Shown: piece by piece, positions 7,561-16,512 of the stretch | Layout: every line of letters starts with the position of its first letter | Numbering within the stretch: the stretch's first letter is position 1 | Position numbers and translations under genes: made by a program | The notes under the pieces: generated by a model | The model's input: only the letters and a program-made list of their open reading frames with translations | What the model was told of the DNA's origin: nothing | Databases searched by the model: none | Source: a bacterium | GTDB lineage: Bacteria > Cyanobacteriota > Vampirovibrionia > Obscuribacterales > Obscuribacteraceae | Length of the DNA stretch: 39,394 bases | Assembly (NCBI GenBank): GCA_016124935.1 | Contig: WGMS01000029.1 | Location: 1-39,394 of the forward strand | Reading direction: 5' to 3'

Positions 7561-8379
7561 ATGAAGAAGGGTTCTCAGAGAAGATTCGTGACATCAGCCT
7601 TCTTGCTCGCTCTGGCAGGGGGGAATCTTTTCATGAACGCAAGCTCTGTCTATGCGGTCTCTGATAAAGAGATGGTCAAACAGGGCATTAAAGCTTTTAA
7701 TAACGGTGAATACCGCAAGACCATCCAGTTGATGGGCGGCGCCCTCAGCTCTGAATTCAATAATCCGGTGGTGCATTATTATCTCGCCAATGCTTACGCT
7801 GAGACCGGTAAAACCGAAGCGGCTATTAGAGAATACAGAATCGCTCATGCTCTTGGGCCGGATACCGATGCAGGCAAGTTTTCTAAATTAGCCCTGGAGA
7901 AATTAACCGGGGACTTTAAAAAGGAGAACCCGGAGCCTTCTATAGTCAAAGCACCGCCGGCGCCACCGCCAAGCCGCCGAGAAAAGGAGCTCAATCGCAC
8001 TTTGGATTCTCTCGACAAGCAAGCCAGTAACGCCGGCAGCAGTCACAGCATACAGGGCCAGCAGCGGGCCGAATCCTATTCTAGATTGGCCGATGATGTG
8101 GTCAATAGGACCCGGCTCGAGATGTTGAAAGATATGGCAGGACGTTCTCGCAATCCAAGACTGACCCGGGAGCATATGCGTCAACTGGAGCAGCTGCGTG
8201 AGGCCTATAGCAAGCGCCAGATCAATCAGTTGAGCGATAGTCATCGCAAAGTAAGCGAGATTCATAGAACCTCGGAGAATCTAAAGAACCTATTGCAAGA
8301 TGAGAGCGGTCAGAAAGGTCATCGCCTTCAATCCCGGGGTACTAATCTGTATGTTCGCAACTATGGCGAGGGCGATTAA
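7561..8379 (+). CDS. Secreted TPR-domain protein
   Basis: 272 residues with an N-terminal signal peptide (basic MKKGSQRR, hydrophobic core, cleavage near VYA at about 32). Residues about 35-110 form two to three tetratricopeptide repeats. A Pro-rich linker (APPAPPPS) follows, then a charged helical region (about 140-255) with coiled-coil character. It is 18 bp downstream of the TadG-like gene and may belong to the same unit, although a TATAAT just before its start suggests its own promoter. Probable role: an extracytoplasmic scaffold for the pseudopilin-like proteins, inferred from position only. Confidence 0.75.
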   Translation: MKKGSQRRFVTSAFLLALAGGNLFMNASSVYAVSDKEMVKQGIKAFNNGEYRKTIQLMGGALSSEFNNPVVHYYLANAYAETGKTEAAIREYRIAHALGPDTDAGKFSKLALEKLTGDFKKENPEPSIVKAPPAPPPSRREKELNRTLDSLDKQASNAGSSHSIQGQQRAESYSRLADDVVNRTRLEMLKDMAGRSRNPRLTREHMRQLEQLREAYSKRQINQLSDSHRKVSEIHRTSENLKNLLQDESGQKGHRLQSRGTNLYVRNYGEGD

Positions 8380-8407
8380 TCAAGAAGGTCTTTTTAAAAG
8401 CAGATAG

Positions 8408-8797
8408 TCAGCTCAGATCTTTGATGCGCTTTCGCATATTCTCCGCTTCCACTGTCCGGTTCGATCTGGCAAGCACCCAGGCATAGGTTTTAATCACCGG
8501 AGCCAGACGTTCATTCTTTTTGCCGTATTCGTTCTCGGCCATGGCCAGGGCTTTTCTCATCGCGCTTTCGGCGTCGGAATTTCTGCCAAGCTTGATATAG
8601 GACCTGGCCAGCTCCATGAAATCGTTGATTAATTCCAGACCGCCGCCGACTCGAATCTTGTTCTCCAGGCGTTTTGCTTCAGCCTCCCTGCCTTTGCGGA
8701 TATGACCGCCGGGACCGAAAATGAGTATATAAACCACTGCCAGAAAGGCTAATACTAGTACCAGCAGAAAAGTCGATTGAGCTTGATTGATTTCCAT
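8408..8797 (-). CDS. Small membrane-anchored TPR-like protein
   Basis: 129 residues. Residues about 9-29 are a membrane helix (TFLLVLVLAFLAVVYILIF), followed by a positively charged segment and two helical hairpins of TPR type (about 55-125; the AESAMRKALAMAENEYG-like unit is typical). It is last in the minus-strand run that begins at 13511, 39 bp after the LRR-kinase gene, so it may be a partner of the kinases. Convergent with the secreted TPR gene that ends at 8379. Confidence 0.75.
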   Translation of the reverse strand: MEINQAQSTFLLVLVLAFLAVVYILIFGPGGHIRKGREAEAKRLENKIRVGGGLELINDFMELARSYIKLGRNSDAESAMRKALAMAENEYGKKNERLAPVIKTYAWVLARSNRTVEAENMRKRIKDLS

Positions 8798-8836
8798 CTT
8801 TCCAATTCTATTTGATTCGATCTGATTTGATATCAG

Positions 8837-10696
8837 TTAATCTAAGAATCCATAGTCGTTTGAATCGCCCAGCACCACTTTCATCTCACCTACCTGCTCC
8901 AGCGGTATGGCCCGGTTCGAAACTTCTATTTTCAAATAAGGCTTGGACTTCTTCAAGCCGGCGATTCCTTCCGGGCTCAATTCGGGGCAGCCGCCCAGAT
9001 AAAGACTGCTCAACTCGGGAATTCTCGAGATATAGATAAAGATATCATCGCTAAGATTAGGGCTGACATTGATACAAAGGACATTCAGCTTGGCGCAGTT
9101 GGTCAGGGGCGAGAGACTTTGCTGCGTGAGCCGATCACTGCCGATCCCAAGAATCTGAAGATTAGGCAGGGTCGGCAGCACTTTCAGGGCGGCTCCGTTT
9201 ATATCTCTCGTGTCGTCTATGAACAGATGCCTGATTGCCTGATTGCCTTTCATCTGGAGGATGCCATTATCGGTGATGCTGGTGCCGGTCAAAATCATAG
9301 ATGCCGGATTGATCTTCAGCAAATGTGCCAGACCCTTGTCGGACATATGGGCTCGACTGGCGTCCACCAGGGTGATTGTCTTGCCGCTCCTGGTGGCGTC
9401 TTCGGCAAGGGCGTCGGTGCCCAGGGTTCCTGATAGAGTCAGATGAGTTCCTTCCATACGACCGGAGATGATCATGGCATCTTTGACCAGATCTTCACTG
9501 CGGGATGGTTTTGCGTCCGGATTTGACCTGGTCAATTTATCTATTGGCTCATGCACATCTTCTTCGATTTTGCCCGGGTTGAATTTGCCTTCAGGCTTTA
9601 TTAAACTGGAAAAAAGAAAGACGGCGCTGCAGAAAAGCAGTAAAGACAGTCCGGCCACAGGTAGGACTTTGAGCTTTCTTTGCCTGATTTTCGCGCCTTT
9701 GGCGGTGCTCTCTTTGGTCGGAGCATCGGCTCCTGTCGTCGGCTCTTTTTCGACTGTTGAGTCGAATTCGCCTTTCTCGCTTTCTCTGGTGGAGGATTGG
9801 TCGGTCTCTATGGTACTGGGGTCCACAAGCTCTTTGAGGGCGAGAGCCATTTCTGCCATGCTGACAAAACGCTCTTCTCTATCTTTGGCCAGCGCCTTTT
9901 CCAAAATCGCACTCAGACCGGAATTGGGGGCGACTGCTTCCAGTTTTTCAACCGGTGGAGGGTCTTCGCATTGCATGCGGACTACTTCTAGAAGCGCTGC
10001 CGCTTCGAAAGGCGGCTTGCCGACAGCCATTTCGAAGAGAATACAGCCCAGAGAATAGATGTCCGAACGCTCATCGCATTGTCCTCCCCGGGCTTGCTCC
10101 GGGCTCATATACTCCGGTGTGCCCAGCATTTGCCCCGGTCTGGTTAGAGTATGATCTTTAGTGGGGTGGTTGTCGGTAAATTTGGCAAGACCGAAATCCA
10201 GGATAAAAACATGTTTTTTCTTGGAATCCGGGTTGGTGAGCAGGATATTACTCGGCTTCAGATCACGGTGGAGAACACCACGATTATGGGAATGGGCCAT
10301 GGCATCGCATATCTGAATGCCTATATCTATAGTTTCTTGAGCGGTGAAACGTTTGTGCTTCTTTTGATAATCGGCAACGGTGATACCGTCTATAAAGTCT
10401 GTCACCAGATAAGGTGTTTCATCCGCTGCCAGACCGAAGTCGAGCACACGTAGAATATTGGGATGCTGCAGGCTGCTGAAAGCGCGCGCTTCTCGCTGGA
10501 ATCTTTGAAAGTCTTCCTGGCGTGGAATCTCTGAACACATTACCTTGATCACGATGTTTTTTTTGAGTAGCTTGTCTCTAGCTTTGAATACCTGACCGGC
10601 TCTCCCTTTGCCCAGGTGACCGAGATATTCATAACGATCATCTTTCATCTGGGGAAAGAATTTTTTGAATTCTGTGTTCTCTTTAGATTGATCCAT
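8837..10696 (-). CDS. PknB-type Ser/Thr kinase with C-terminal LRR-like domain
   Basis: 619 residues. Kinase domain about 22-292: glycine loop GKGRAG, ATP-binding Lys at about 51 (VIKVM), catalytic HRDLKPSN with Asp at about 145, DFGLAKF at about 167, and GTPEYMSPE activation-segment end. The linker is acidic and Ser/Thr-rich. One membrane helix follows (about 343-365), then an extracytoplasmic region with leucine-rich-repeat-like strands (about 420-600). This is a receptor-kinase layout: the LRR part may sense a ligand and the cytoplasmic kinase signals. It shares its architecture with the kinase gene at 11340-13511, and the two flank a uracil-DNA glycosylase gene in one operon. Confidence 0.92.
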   Translation of the reverse strand: MDQSKENTEFKKFFPQMKDDRYEYLGHLGKGRAGQVFKARDKLLKKNIVIKVMCSEIPRQEDFQRFQREARAFSSLQHPNILRVLDFGLAADETPYLVTDFIDGITVADYQKKHKRFTAQETIDIGIQICDAMAHSHNRGVLHRDLKPSNILLTNPDSKKKHVFILDFGLAKFTDNHPTKDHTLTRPGQMLGTPEYMSPEQARGGQCDERSDIYSLGCILFEMAVGKPPFEAAALLEVVRMQCEDPPPVEKLEAVAPNSGLSAILEKALAKDREERFVSMAEMALALKELVDPSTIETDQSSTRESEKGEFDSTVEKEPTTGADAPTKESTAKGAKIRQRKLKVLPVAGLSLLLFCSAVFLFSSLIKPEGKFNPGKIEEDVHEPIDKLTRSNPDAKPSRSEDLVKDAMIISGRMEGTHLTLSGTLGTDALAEDATRSGKTITLVDASRAHMSDKGLAHLLKINPASMILTGTSITDNGILQMKGNQAIRHLFIDDTRDINGAALKVLPTLPNLQILGIGSDRLTQQSLSPLTNCAKLNVLCINVSPNLSDDIFIYISRIPELSSLYLGGCPELSPEGIAGLKKSKPYLKIEVSNRAIPLEQVGEMKVVLGDSNDYGFLD

Positions 10697-10704
10697 GATA
10701 GCGC

Positions 10705-11343
10705 TCAGCTCTTCGACTCGAAGATTTTACGCCATTGTTCATGCTCTTTCAGCAATTTCAAAGCGTCTTCGGTAAGGGTCTTGCCCGGATCTTTTTTGAA
10801 CCAGGTAGAGGCCCCGGAAGGATGAGGTAGAGGGATGAAATCTCGTATCTTCCCTTTCACTTCTACTTTGTGCACCTTGCCGATTACGTCGTTCAGTTTG
10901 GAATAGTCGATGAACTGGTCTATGGCCAGGCGGCCTACTGGAATGACCAGTTCCGGATCGAGAAGCTCGAATTCCCTGTTGATCCACTGAGAACAGTTAG
11001 CCACCTCTTCTTTCGAGGGGACTCTATCCCCGCCGTGTTTGGTTTTGCCGGGGAAACAACGACAGACCGCCGCCATATAAGCCCGTTTTCGAAACAACTC
11101 TTCATCGACACCTATGGAGGCGAACCAGCGAAAAAGCGTTTTGCCGGCTGTCCAGGCAAAAGGCTTGCCGAACTCGCCTTCTTTGGGACCAGGAGCCTGA
11201 CCTACCAGCATTACCTTGCTCAGCATGGCATGATGGCTCACCACCGGACCGACCATCAAAGGGCAGAGCTTGCAGGCATTGAGCGCTTCCACATGACTTT
11301 TGATCAGGGTCTCTTTATTTTCAAGGGTGAGTTTCTCGGTCAT
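10705..11343 (-). CDS. Uracil-DNA glycosylase superfamily protein (family 4/5-like)
   Basis: 212 residues. The conserved motif VGQAPGPKEGEFGKPF (about 47-62) corresponds to the uracil-pocket and catalytic loop of family 4/5 UDGs, and LPHPSGAST near residue 175 is the second catalytic motif. Cys24-x2-Cys27 with Cys94/96 and Cys117 fits the four-Cys 4Fe-4S site of these families. It would remove uracil or deaminated bases from DNA, starting base excision repair. Its start overlaps the end of the upstream kinase gene by 4 bp (ATGA) and it ends 8 bp before the next kinase gene, so it is translationally coupled to two receptor kinases, an unusual setting for a repair enzyme. Confidence 0.85.
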   Translation of the reverse strand: MTEKLTLENKETLIKSHVEALNACKLCPLMVGPVVSHHAMLSKVMLVGQAPGPKEGEFGKPFAWTAGKTLFRWFASIGVDEELFRKRAYMAAVCRCFPGKTKHGGDRVPSKEEVANCSQWINREFELLDPELVIPVGRLAIDQFIDYSKLNDVIGKVHKVEVKGKIRDFIPLPHPSGASTWFKKDPGKTLTEDALKLLKEHEQWRKIFESKS

Positions 11344-13511
11344 TCTACTTCCTTCAGTACTCTTATATTCTTATTCATTCGTTGATAGGGCACAAGGTCC
11401 GCCCAGGATATTTCGCATCCACCGAGATTCAACTCGGTGAGCCAGGGGATTTTGCAGAAATTCTTGATGCAGCCAGGGGTCAATTTGGTTTTCGATAGAT
11501 CCAGATAACCGAGGTTCTCCAGAGAAACCAGACTGACTAGCCCCTCATCGGTCACATTTGTTCCGGACAGATTGAGCCTGACCAGATTCTTGAGCCTGGC
11601 AATTTTAGCAAGACCGGCATCGGAAATATTGCATCCTGATAGATCAAGCTCGGTCAACTGCTCTGGAGAAGAGAGGGTTTCCAGATTATTGTCGTCGACT
11701 CCGGTATCGGCAAGATTCAGTCTGCGTAGCTCCTTGAGGCGCGAGATCTCTAGAAGGCTTTTGCTGGTCACAGCTGTTTCTCTTAGGTCGAGACTCTGGA
11801 GTCGTTTGATTTGAGCTAGGACCGGAGCCGCACTGTCTGTGATAGCTGTTTTTTCCAGGTTGAGAATGGTGAGCGCGGGCAGCTTGAGAAGTTCTTTCAG
11901 ACCAGATTCGCTTATTTTGGTCCGGGTCAGATTGAGCTCCCTTATACCTGGATAGCTCGCCAGGATCTTCAGGCCCTCGTCGGTTATCGGTGCTCCGGTC
12001 AGGTCCAGGGTATACAGAATTTTGACCTTGCTCAGATGCCGGAGGGCTTCATCGCTTATGTTTTTGCCTTCCACGGCAATCGCCGTTTTGTCACTATTTC
12101 TTTCGATGTAGGTATTGAACTCCGAGTCGGCAAAATTGCCGTTATGAAGCAGTCTGGTGGCGTTTTTTCGATACGCCATTTCCTTCTCGCGTTCGGTCAG
12201 CTCCGGCTTGTCCCGAGCGTCCTCTTCTACGGAGCGATTGAGCGTGTTGATCAAAAATGCCATGGGCAGACCGAGAAGAATGACAGCGGCTGCCGCTATC
12301 GTCAAGGTCTTATGTCTGTTGAAGAATGCTGTCGAGGTTTTTGCATGGAATTGAGCTTGGCTCTCTCTTTTGTCCTGGACTCTGTCGCTCTCATTTCTTG
12401 TATCAACCATATCCGCCACGGTTTTCAGTTGGCTGTTATCCAAATGCGGTGCTTGCGCCCCTGGATCGCTTTCGAATAGCCCTTTGCGAGCGGCGATGAT
12501 ATTCTCTTTTACGGTTTGCATGTCGGCGAATCTGTCCTGGGCGCTTTTGGCCAGCAGCTTTAATAGAATTCGGTCGAAATAGGGATCGAGAAGATCCTCG
12601 TCCAGCTTCTCATTCACCGGTGTGGGTGGATTGTTCAGTTGCATGAGCATCGTTTCCATTTTTGTTTCACCAAGAAATGGCGGGCTGCCGGTAAGACAGT
12701 TGTAGATTACACAGCCGAGAGAATAGATATCGGTTCTTTGATCAAGGCTTTTACCCATGACCTGTTCGGGACTCATATAGGCTGGGGTTCCAACGGTCTC
12801 GCCGGTTTTGGTGAGATGATCTTTTTGATCTTCGTCTTCGTCGCCGTGCAGCAACTTTGCCAGGCCGAAGTCTAGAATTTTTACGTGGTAATCTCCGGTT
12901 TCGAGCTTTACCAGCATGAGATTGTTCGGTTTTAGATCCCGGTGCAGGATTCCTTTTTTGTGGGCATGGCTTAGACCGTCACAGATTTGAATGGCATAAT
13001 CACAGGTCTCATCGATAGACAGCCGACCTTGTTCTTTTATATGGTCCGATAGAGAGACTCCTTCCATGTAGTCCATCACCATATATGGTTGCTCATCTTC
13101 AGAGATGCCGAAATCGTGAATGGTGATGATATTCGGGTGGGAGAGGGTACTTATCGTCTTTGCTTCTTTCTCGAACCTCATCAATGACGTGGCACTTACG
13201 ATATGGGAATGCACCATCTTGATGGCGACGATACGACCGAGGGGGTTCTGTTTGGCTTTATAAATCACGCCGGCACCGCCGGCACCGATTACCTGCAAAA
13301 ACTCGTATTTGCCTTTCAGGGGGCTGGTCGGAATTTTGTAGAGCTCTCGGGCACTTGGACCAGCACGCTTTGCCGGGGCTGCGATTGGCGGGCTCTGCCC
13401 GGGCTTCTGATTATCAGACTGCCCCGGGGGCAGGCTTCCCTTCTCTGCAGCCTGCTCTTGAGAACGCTTGTTTTCCGTATTCGCTGGAACTTGGTCCGGA
13501 TTGTTTTCCAC
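11340..13511 (-). CDS. PknB-type Ser/Thr kinase with membrane helix and LRR domain
   Basis: 723 residues. A Pro/Gln-rich N-terminus of about 60 residues precedes the kinase domain (about 69-345): GAGGAG loop, Lys98 in VAIKMV, HRDLKPNN with Asp192, DFGLAK at 214 and GTPAYMSPEQ. A membrane helix spans about 401-424. Residues about 480-715 are at least eight leucine-rich repeats of the L-x-x-L-x-L-x-x-T-x-(I/V)-(T/S)-D type, often with a D-x-x-L continuation, and should face outside. First gene of the operon that continues with the glycosylase and the second LRR-kinase. Probably a receptor-type sensor; the ligand is unknown. Confidence 0.93.
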   Translation of the reverse strand: MENNPDQVPANTENKRSQEQAAEKGSLPPGQSDNQKPGQSPPIAAPAKRAGPSARELYKIPTSPLKGKYEFLQVIGAGGAGVIYKAKQNPLGRIVAIKMVHSHIVSATSLMRFEKEAKTISTLSHPNIITIHDFGISEDEQPYMVMDYMEGVSLSDHIKEQGRLSIDETCDYAIQICDGLSHAHKKGILHRDLKPNNLMLVKLETGDYHVKILDFGLAKLLHGDEDEDQKDHLTKTGETVGTPAYMSPEQVMGKSLDQRTDIYSLGCVIYNCLTGSPPFLGETKMETMLMQLNNPPTPVNEKLDEDLLDPYFDRILLKLLAKSAQDRFADMQTVKENIIAARKGLFESDPGAQAPHLDNSQLKTVADMVDTRNESDRVQDKRESQAQFHAKTSTAFFNRHKTLTIAAAAVILLGLPMAFLINTLNRSVEEDARDKPELTEREKEMAYRKNATRLLHNGNFADSEFNTYIERNSDKTAIAVEGKNISDEALRHLSKVKILYTLDLTGAPITDEGLKILASYPGIRELNLTRTKISESGLKELLKLPALTILNLEKTAITDSAAPVLAQIKRLQSLDLRETAVTSKSLLEISRLKELRRLNLADTGVDDNNLETLSSPEQLTELDLSGCNISDAGLAKIARLKNLVRLNLSGTNVTDEGLVSLVSLENLGYLDLSKTKLTPGCIKNFCKIPWLTELNLGGCEISWADLVPYQRMNKNIRVLKEVE

Positions 13512-13627
13512 AGGATTGGTCTATATATTTGCCACTATCTCAAGCGTAACATGTCCTTAATTCTACTTTGTTTCTATAAATAGGCGTTATGCTAGATTTA
13601 TCTCGTTTTATAAGAGGCCGGTGCCCA
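13512..13627. promoter_or_regulatory. Divergent promoter region between kinase operon and secreted protein
   Basis: The 116 bp separate the leftward kinase operon from the rightward secreted protein gene. TATAAA occurs on the plus strand near 13575-13580 and a second AT-rich TTTTATAAG near 13606, either of which could be a -10 element. No operator is obvious. Confidence 0.3.
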
Positions 13628-14641
13628 ATGAAGACTAGTTTGACGACCCCGATCAGTCTAGCGAGCCTGACGATTTTGTCTATTGGGGTGGCGCTGTTAT
13701 CTGGTTCGGGAGCATATTCCTCCGAGCTGTCTGTTGAATGTTGCAGGGGGCAAAAGGCGGACGGCAACAACGGCGTCTACATATCTCCCGGGGCTTCCGC
13801 CGAAGATCTTAGAGAGCGGATAAAGTCTGCAGACAGGCTTATTCCTTCTGCCAGGAGGCTCAATGATTCGGCCCTTGAAATGATTCGTCTGGCTTCTAAT
13901 GTAACCGAGGCAGAAAGCGGATCATCCAGTTATCGCAGTCTTCTCAGTCAGTACAACCAGGCATTGGATCTTTATCGTGAGCATCGCAGGGAGTATCTAA
14001 ATCACGTCAAGAGATATCACGAAGAAGACCAGGGACCGAAGGTTTCATCTCCTTATGTGCCAATCGGCAACCTGGCCAATCTAAAGCCGCTCAAGCTCCA
14101 GGTATCGGACAAGTGTCAGCAGCTGGTGGAGCTCGAGAACAGGCTTCTCGCCAACGAGAAGCAGGTGATGACCATGTTGGAGAATCTCTATGCGGCGCGC
14201 AATAAAGAGAGCGATGCCGAGTTTTTCAATATGTGGTCGTCGGTGCAACAGTTGGCTGTGCAAAATCGGGATGACGCGATGACTTACAACCATCTCGGTC
14301 TTACCAAGACTTCGGCTTCTTCGGATCGCATTCACGACATGATAACCACGGCCACAAGAGATGGCATTCTTGCTTATCAGCAGCAAGTCTACGGCAAATT
14401 TCAGCGCAACAACGCCCTGGAGAAAGCCATCAATCAGCGTTCGAACATGCATACGAACTTCTCGCTCATGGTTCTATCCCGGTTGAACGCGCTCAAGCCG
14501 ACCGGATACTCCATACAAGGACCGGGAGACCCGAGCTATAACGGAGATCAGCTTCAGGCTGAATCCGACGAATTGAACCGAGAGTACGCTATGGTTCAAG
14601 CCCTTTATCGTAAATTGCAAATGGCCCAGAACGGTAAGTAG
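13628..14641 (+). CDS. Secreted helical protein of unknown function
   Basis: The frame is open from 13589, but the ATG at 13628 is preferred: AAGAGG lies about ten bases upstream and the product then begins with a standard signal peptide (MKTSLTTP, hydrophobic core to about residue 25, cleavage near GAYS). It is 337 residues. The mature protein is mostly long amphipathic helices, likely coiled coil, with few aromatic residues and two adjacent Cys near the mature N-terminus. I do not recognise the family. The next gene starts 18 bp downstream, so the two are probably cotranscribed. Confidence 0.75.
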   Translation: MKTSLTTPISLASLTILSIGVALLSGSGAYSSELSVECCRGQKADGNNGVYISPGASAEDLRERIKSADRLIPSARRLNDSALEMIRLASNVTEAESGSSSYRSLLSQYNQALDLYREHRREYLNHVKRYHEEDQGPKVSSPYVPIGNLANLKPLKLQVSDKCQQLVELENRLLANEKQVMTMLENLYAARNKESDAEFFNMWSSVQQLAVQNRDDAMTYNHLGLTKTSASSDRIHDMITTATRDGILAYQQQVYGKFQRNNALEKAINQRSNMHTNFSLMVLSRLNALKPTGYSIQGPGDPSYNGDQLQAESDELNREYAMVQALYRKLQMAQNGK

Positions 14642-14659
14642 ATATATAGGAAATCGATT

Positions 14660-15607
14660 GTGATCAACCGAATAATGACCGTAGGCGACTCTATCAGTCA
14701 GGCATTCAGAGTCTGCCGAAGAGACATAAAGCTTCTGGTTTCACTTCTTATGGTTCCAACCATCTTTCTTGTGTTCGGCAAGGCTGCTACCACCTGGGGT
14801 GCCCATGAGTATGCTTCATTGATTAAACAAGGCAAGGGTCTCACTGATTGCCTGGTCGCCTTCGGGACCATCGGTGTAGGCACCCTGGTCACTTATTTTG
14901 CTTTATTCTGGCTGCTCCTGAGGCAACTGGGCTATACAAGAATGATCATTCTGGAAAGCGATGATCTTGCCGCGGAGACCAGAGTTGTTGCCGGTCAAAA
15001 GTGGAAGCTGTTGGCTTACATCTTCTTTTCTATCTTCTCGTTTTTTTTCTGGTGTTTTGTTATGGGTCTGGTGTTCGGTATTGTTATCGCCGCCGCCAGG
15101 GTCTTGCATATGCCTGATTTTGTCGCAGGCTCTTTCGTTTTAGTCATGGCGGTGCTTACTGTGTTGTCATTGATCGCGTTTCTTCTTCCTCTGGTTTTGA
15201 TGTTCATAGTGGTGGCAGTGGAAACTCCCGGATTTTTCGCCACCATCAGCCGCTCTTATTCCATGGGTTTCAGGAATCTATTTCGGGTCCTGGGTTTCTT
15301 CCTTCTCTCTTATGTGGCGATTACCACGGTAAACCTGGCGCTTCTTGCACCATATCAAATATTCTTCCTGGTCAGCTTCATAAAGTCCTGGTCGGCCGGT
15401 GCGGATCAAATCGCCAGCTCGCCACTACTGACGATGCCGCTTTATTTGCAGATGATAGCCGCGGCCTGGCAGTCCTGTGTAACCATATATCTTTATCCTG
15501 TCTATCTTTTGAGTGCCGGAAATTTTTATTACAGTATCAGGATGAAAGAAGAAGGTGTGGATATGCTCAAGGATATCGAGCGTCTGACGGAAGCCCGCTC
15601 TGTTTGA
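14660..15607 (+). CDS. Multi-pass membrane protein of unknown function
   Basis: 315 residues starting at GTG 14660. Six or so hydrophobic helices are visible: about 27-45, 70-95, 118-145, 155-190 (probably two) and 210-235, with a further one near 265-290. The internal ETPGFFATISRSYSMGFRNLFRV segment, a short loop between helices, resembles the repeated element of glycerophosphoryl-diester-phosphodiesterase membrane domains and DUF975/YciC-type proteins; this is a loose resemblance only. The C-terminal 25 residues are cytoplasmic and acidic. It follows the secreted helical protein closely and may act with it in the envelope. Confidence 0.75.
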   Translation: MINRIMTVGDSISQAFRVCRRDIKLLVSLLMVPTIFLVFGKAATTWGAHEYASLIKQGKGLTDCLVAFGTIGVGTLVTYFALFWLLLRQLGYTRMIILESDDLAAETRVVAGQKWKLLAYIFFSIFSFFFWCFVMGLVFGIVIAAARVLHMPDFVAGSFVLVMAVLTVLSLIAFLLPLVLMFIVVAVETPGFFATISRSYSMGFRNLFRVLGFFLLSYVAITTVNLALLAPYQIFFLVSFIKSWSAGADQIASSPLLTMPLYLQMIAAAWQSCVTIYLYPVYLLSAGNFYYSIRMKEEGVDMLKDIERLTEARSV

Positions 15608-15646
15608 GGCGTAAATAGAGCCGGACGGACGGACCTGTGTGAATGC

Positions 15647-16198
15647 CTACTGGGTGCCGGCGCCGTCGCCCATGGCCACCTGTTGTTTCTCGCTATTGTG
15701 TTTCACGGCCGCCAGGCGTTTTTTGATACCCTTCTTCGTTTCCATCTTCGTGATCTGTTTTGCGAAAGGCAGGTTGATGCCCGGATCTATATAAGAGGAC
15801 AGGGAGAGGCTGGTGTGTTTGCCGCCGTTTGCCGGGGTGATTGTCCATTTACCTTCGAAGGCTTTGAATCGTTGTGATTCCACCATCTCGTAGGTGACCT
15901 CTTTGTCCGGTACATAGGTCTCTTTATAGACACATTTCGCTTTTCCTATTACAGGCAGGACATTGAAAGTCTCTTCGACCACACAATGTTTATCTGTGCG
16001 GGAAAGCTCTTTGACGTTCTGGGGATAGGTCTTACGGAATTTCAGGATGGTGTCATAGACTACCTTCGGCGGCGCTTTGATAACCACTTTTTCCACATTG
16101 GGTATTTCTGTCGTCTTGGCCGAGGCTGCCGTCGCCGCCGGCAGTAAGAGAATGATCAGTGCTGCCAGGGCGATAAGCGAATGATTGACCTTTGTCAT
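15647..16198 (-). CDS. Exported SRPBCC (START-like) domain protein
   Basis: 183 residues with a signal peptide (cleavage near ASA at about 27). The rest fits the SRPBCC fold: an initial strand VEKVVIKAPPKVVYDTILKF (membrane-lipid-binding START/polyketide-cyclase pattern), an antiparallel sheet with an FEGKWTITPANGGKHTSLSL stretch, and a final long helix (about 145-170). Members bind hydrophobic ligands in a helix-grip cavity. Here it would be periplasmic or envelope-associated. Its ligand is unknown. It is convergent with the membrane protein gene that ends at 15607. Confidence 0.7.
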   Translation of the reverse strand: MTKVNHSLIALAALIILLLPAATAASAKTTEIPNVEKVVIKAPPKVVYDTILKFRKTYPQNVKELSRTDKHCVVEETFNVLPVIGKAKCVYKETYVPDKEVTYEMVESQRFKAFEGKWTITPANGGKHTSLSLSSYIDPGINLPFAKQITKMETKKGIKKRLAAVKHNSEKQQVAMGDGAGTQ

Positions 16199-16512
16199 AA
16201 AAAGCTCTGTGTATTTCCTGAATTGCCGAAAGATTGAAAAATGAATCGCCGATCATCTGATGTGTCGGCTCGGTAGCGGCATTGTAGCGCATCACTTGTT
16301 CTTGGCAACCGATGTCAGCAGGAAAAGATTTTTAGAAAGATTGTTACAGAGCTAGTATTGTATCTGGTGCAAGCCGCCCCTGGCATAGGAAACAAACTCT
16401 ACAGACCCGACAGAGCCAAGAATCTGACCACGCAGGTACGTATCGAGATTCTTTAATGAGACTCGAATCTTACAAAGTGAGCACAATCATCAGGTGAAGG
16501 ACCGGTGCGGCT
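16199..16512. other. Intergenic region, no supported gene
   Basis: Between two leftward genes. The only structure noted is AGATTC ... GAATCT near 16449-16473, a 6-bp inverted repeat with a 13-nt loop and no T-tract. The region should carry the promoter of the SRPBCC gene and the end of the peptidase-like gene transcript. Confidence 0.4.
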
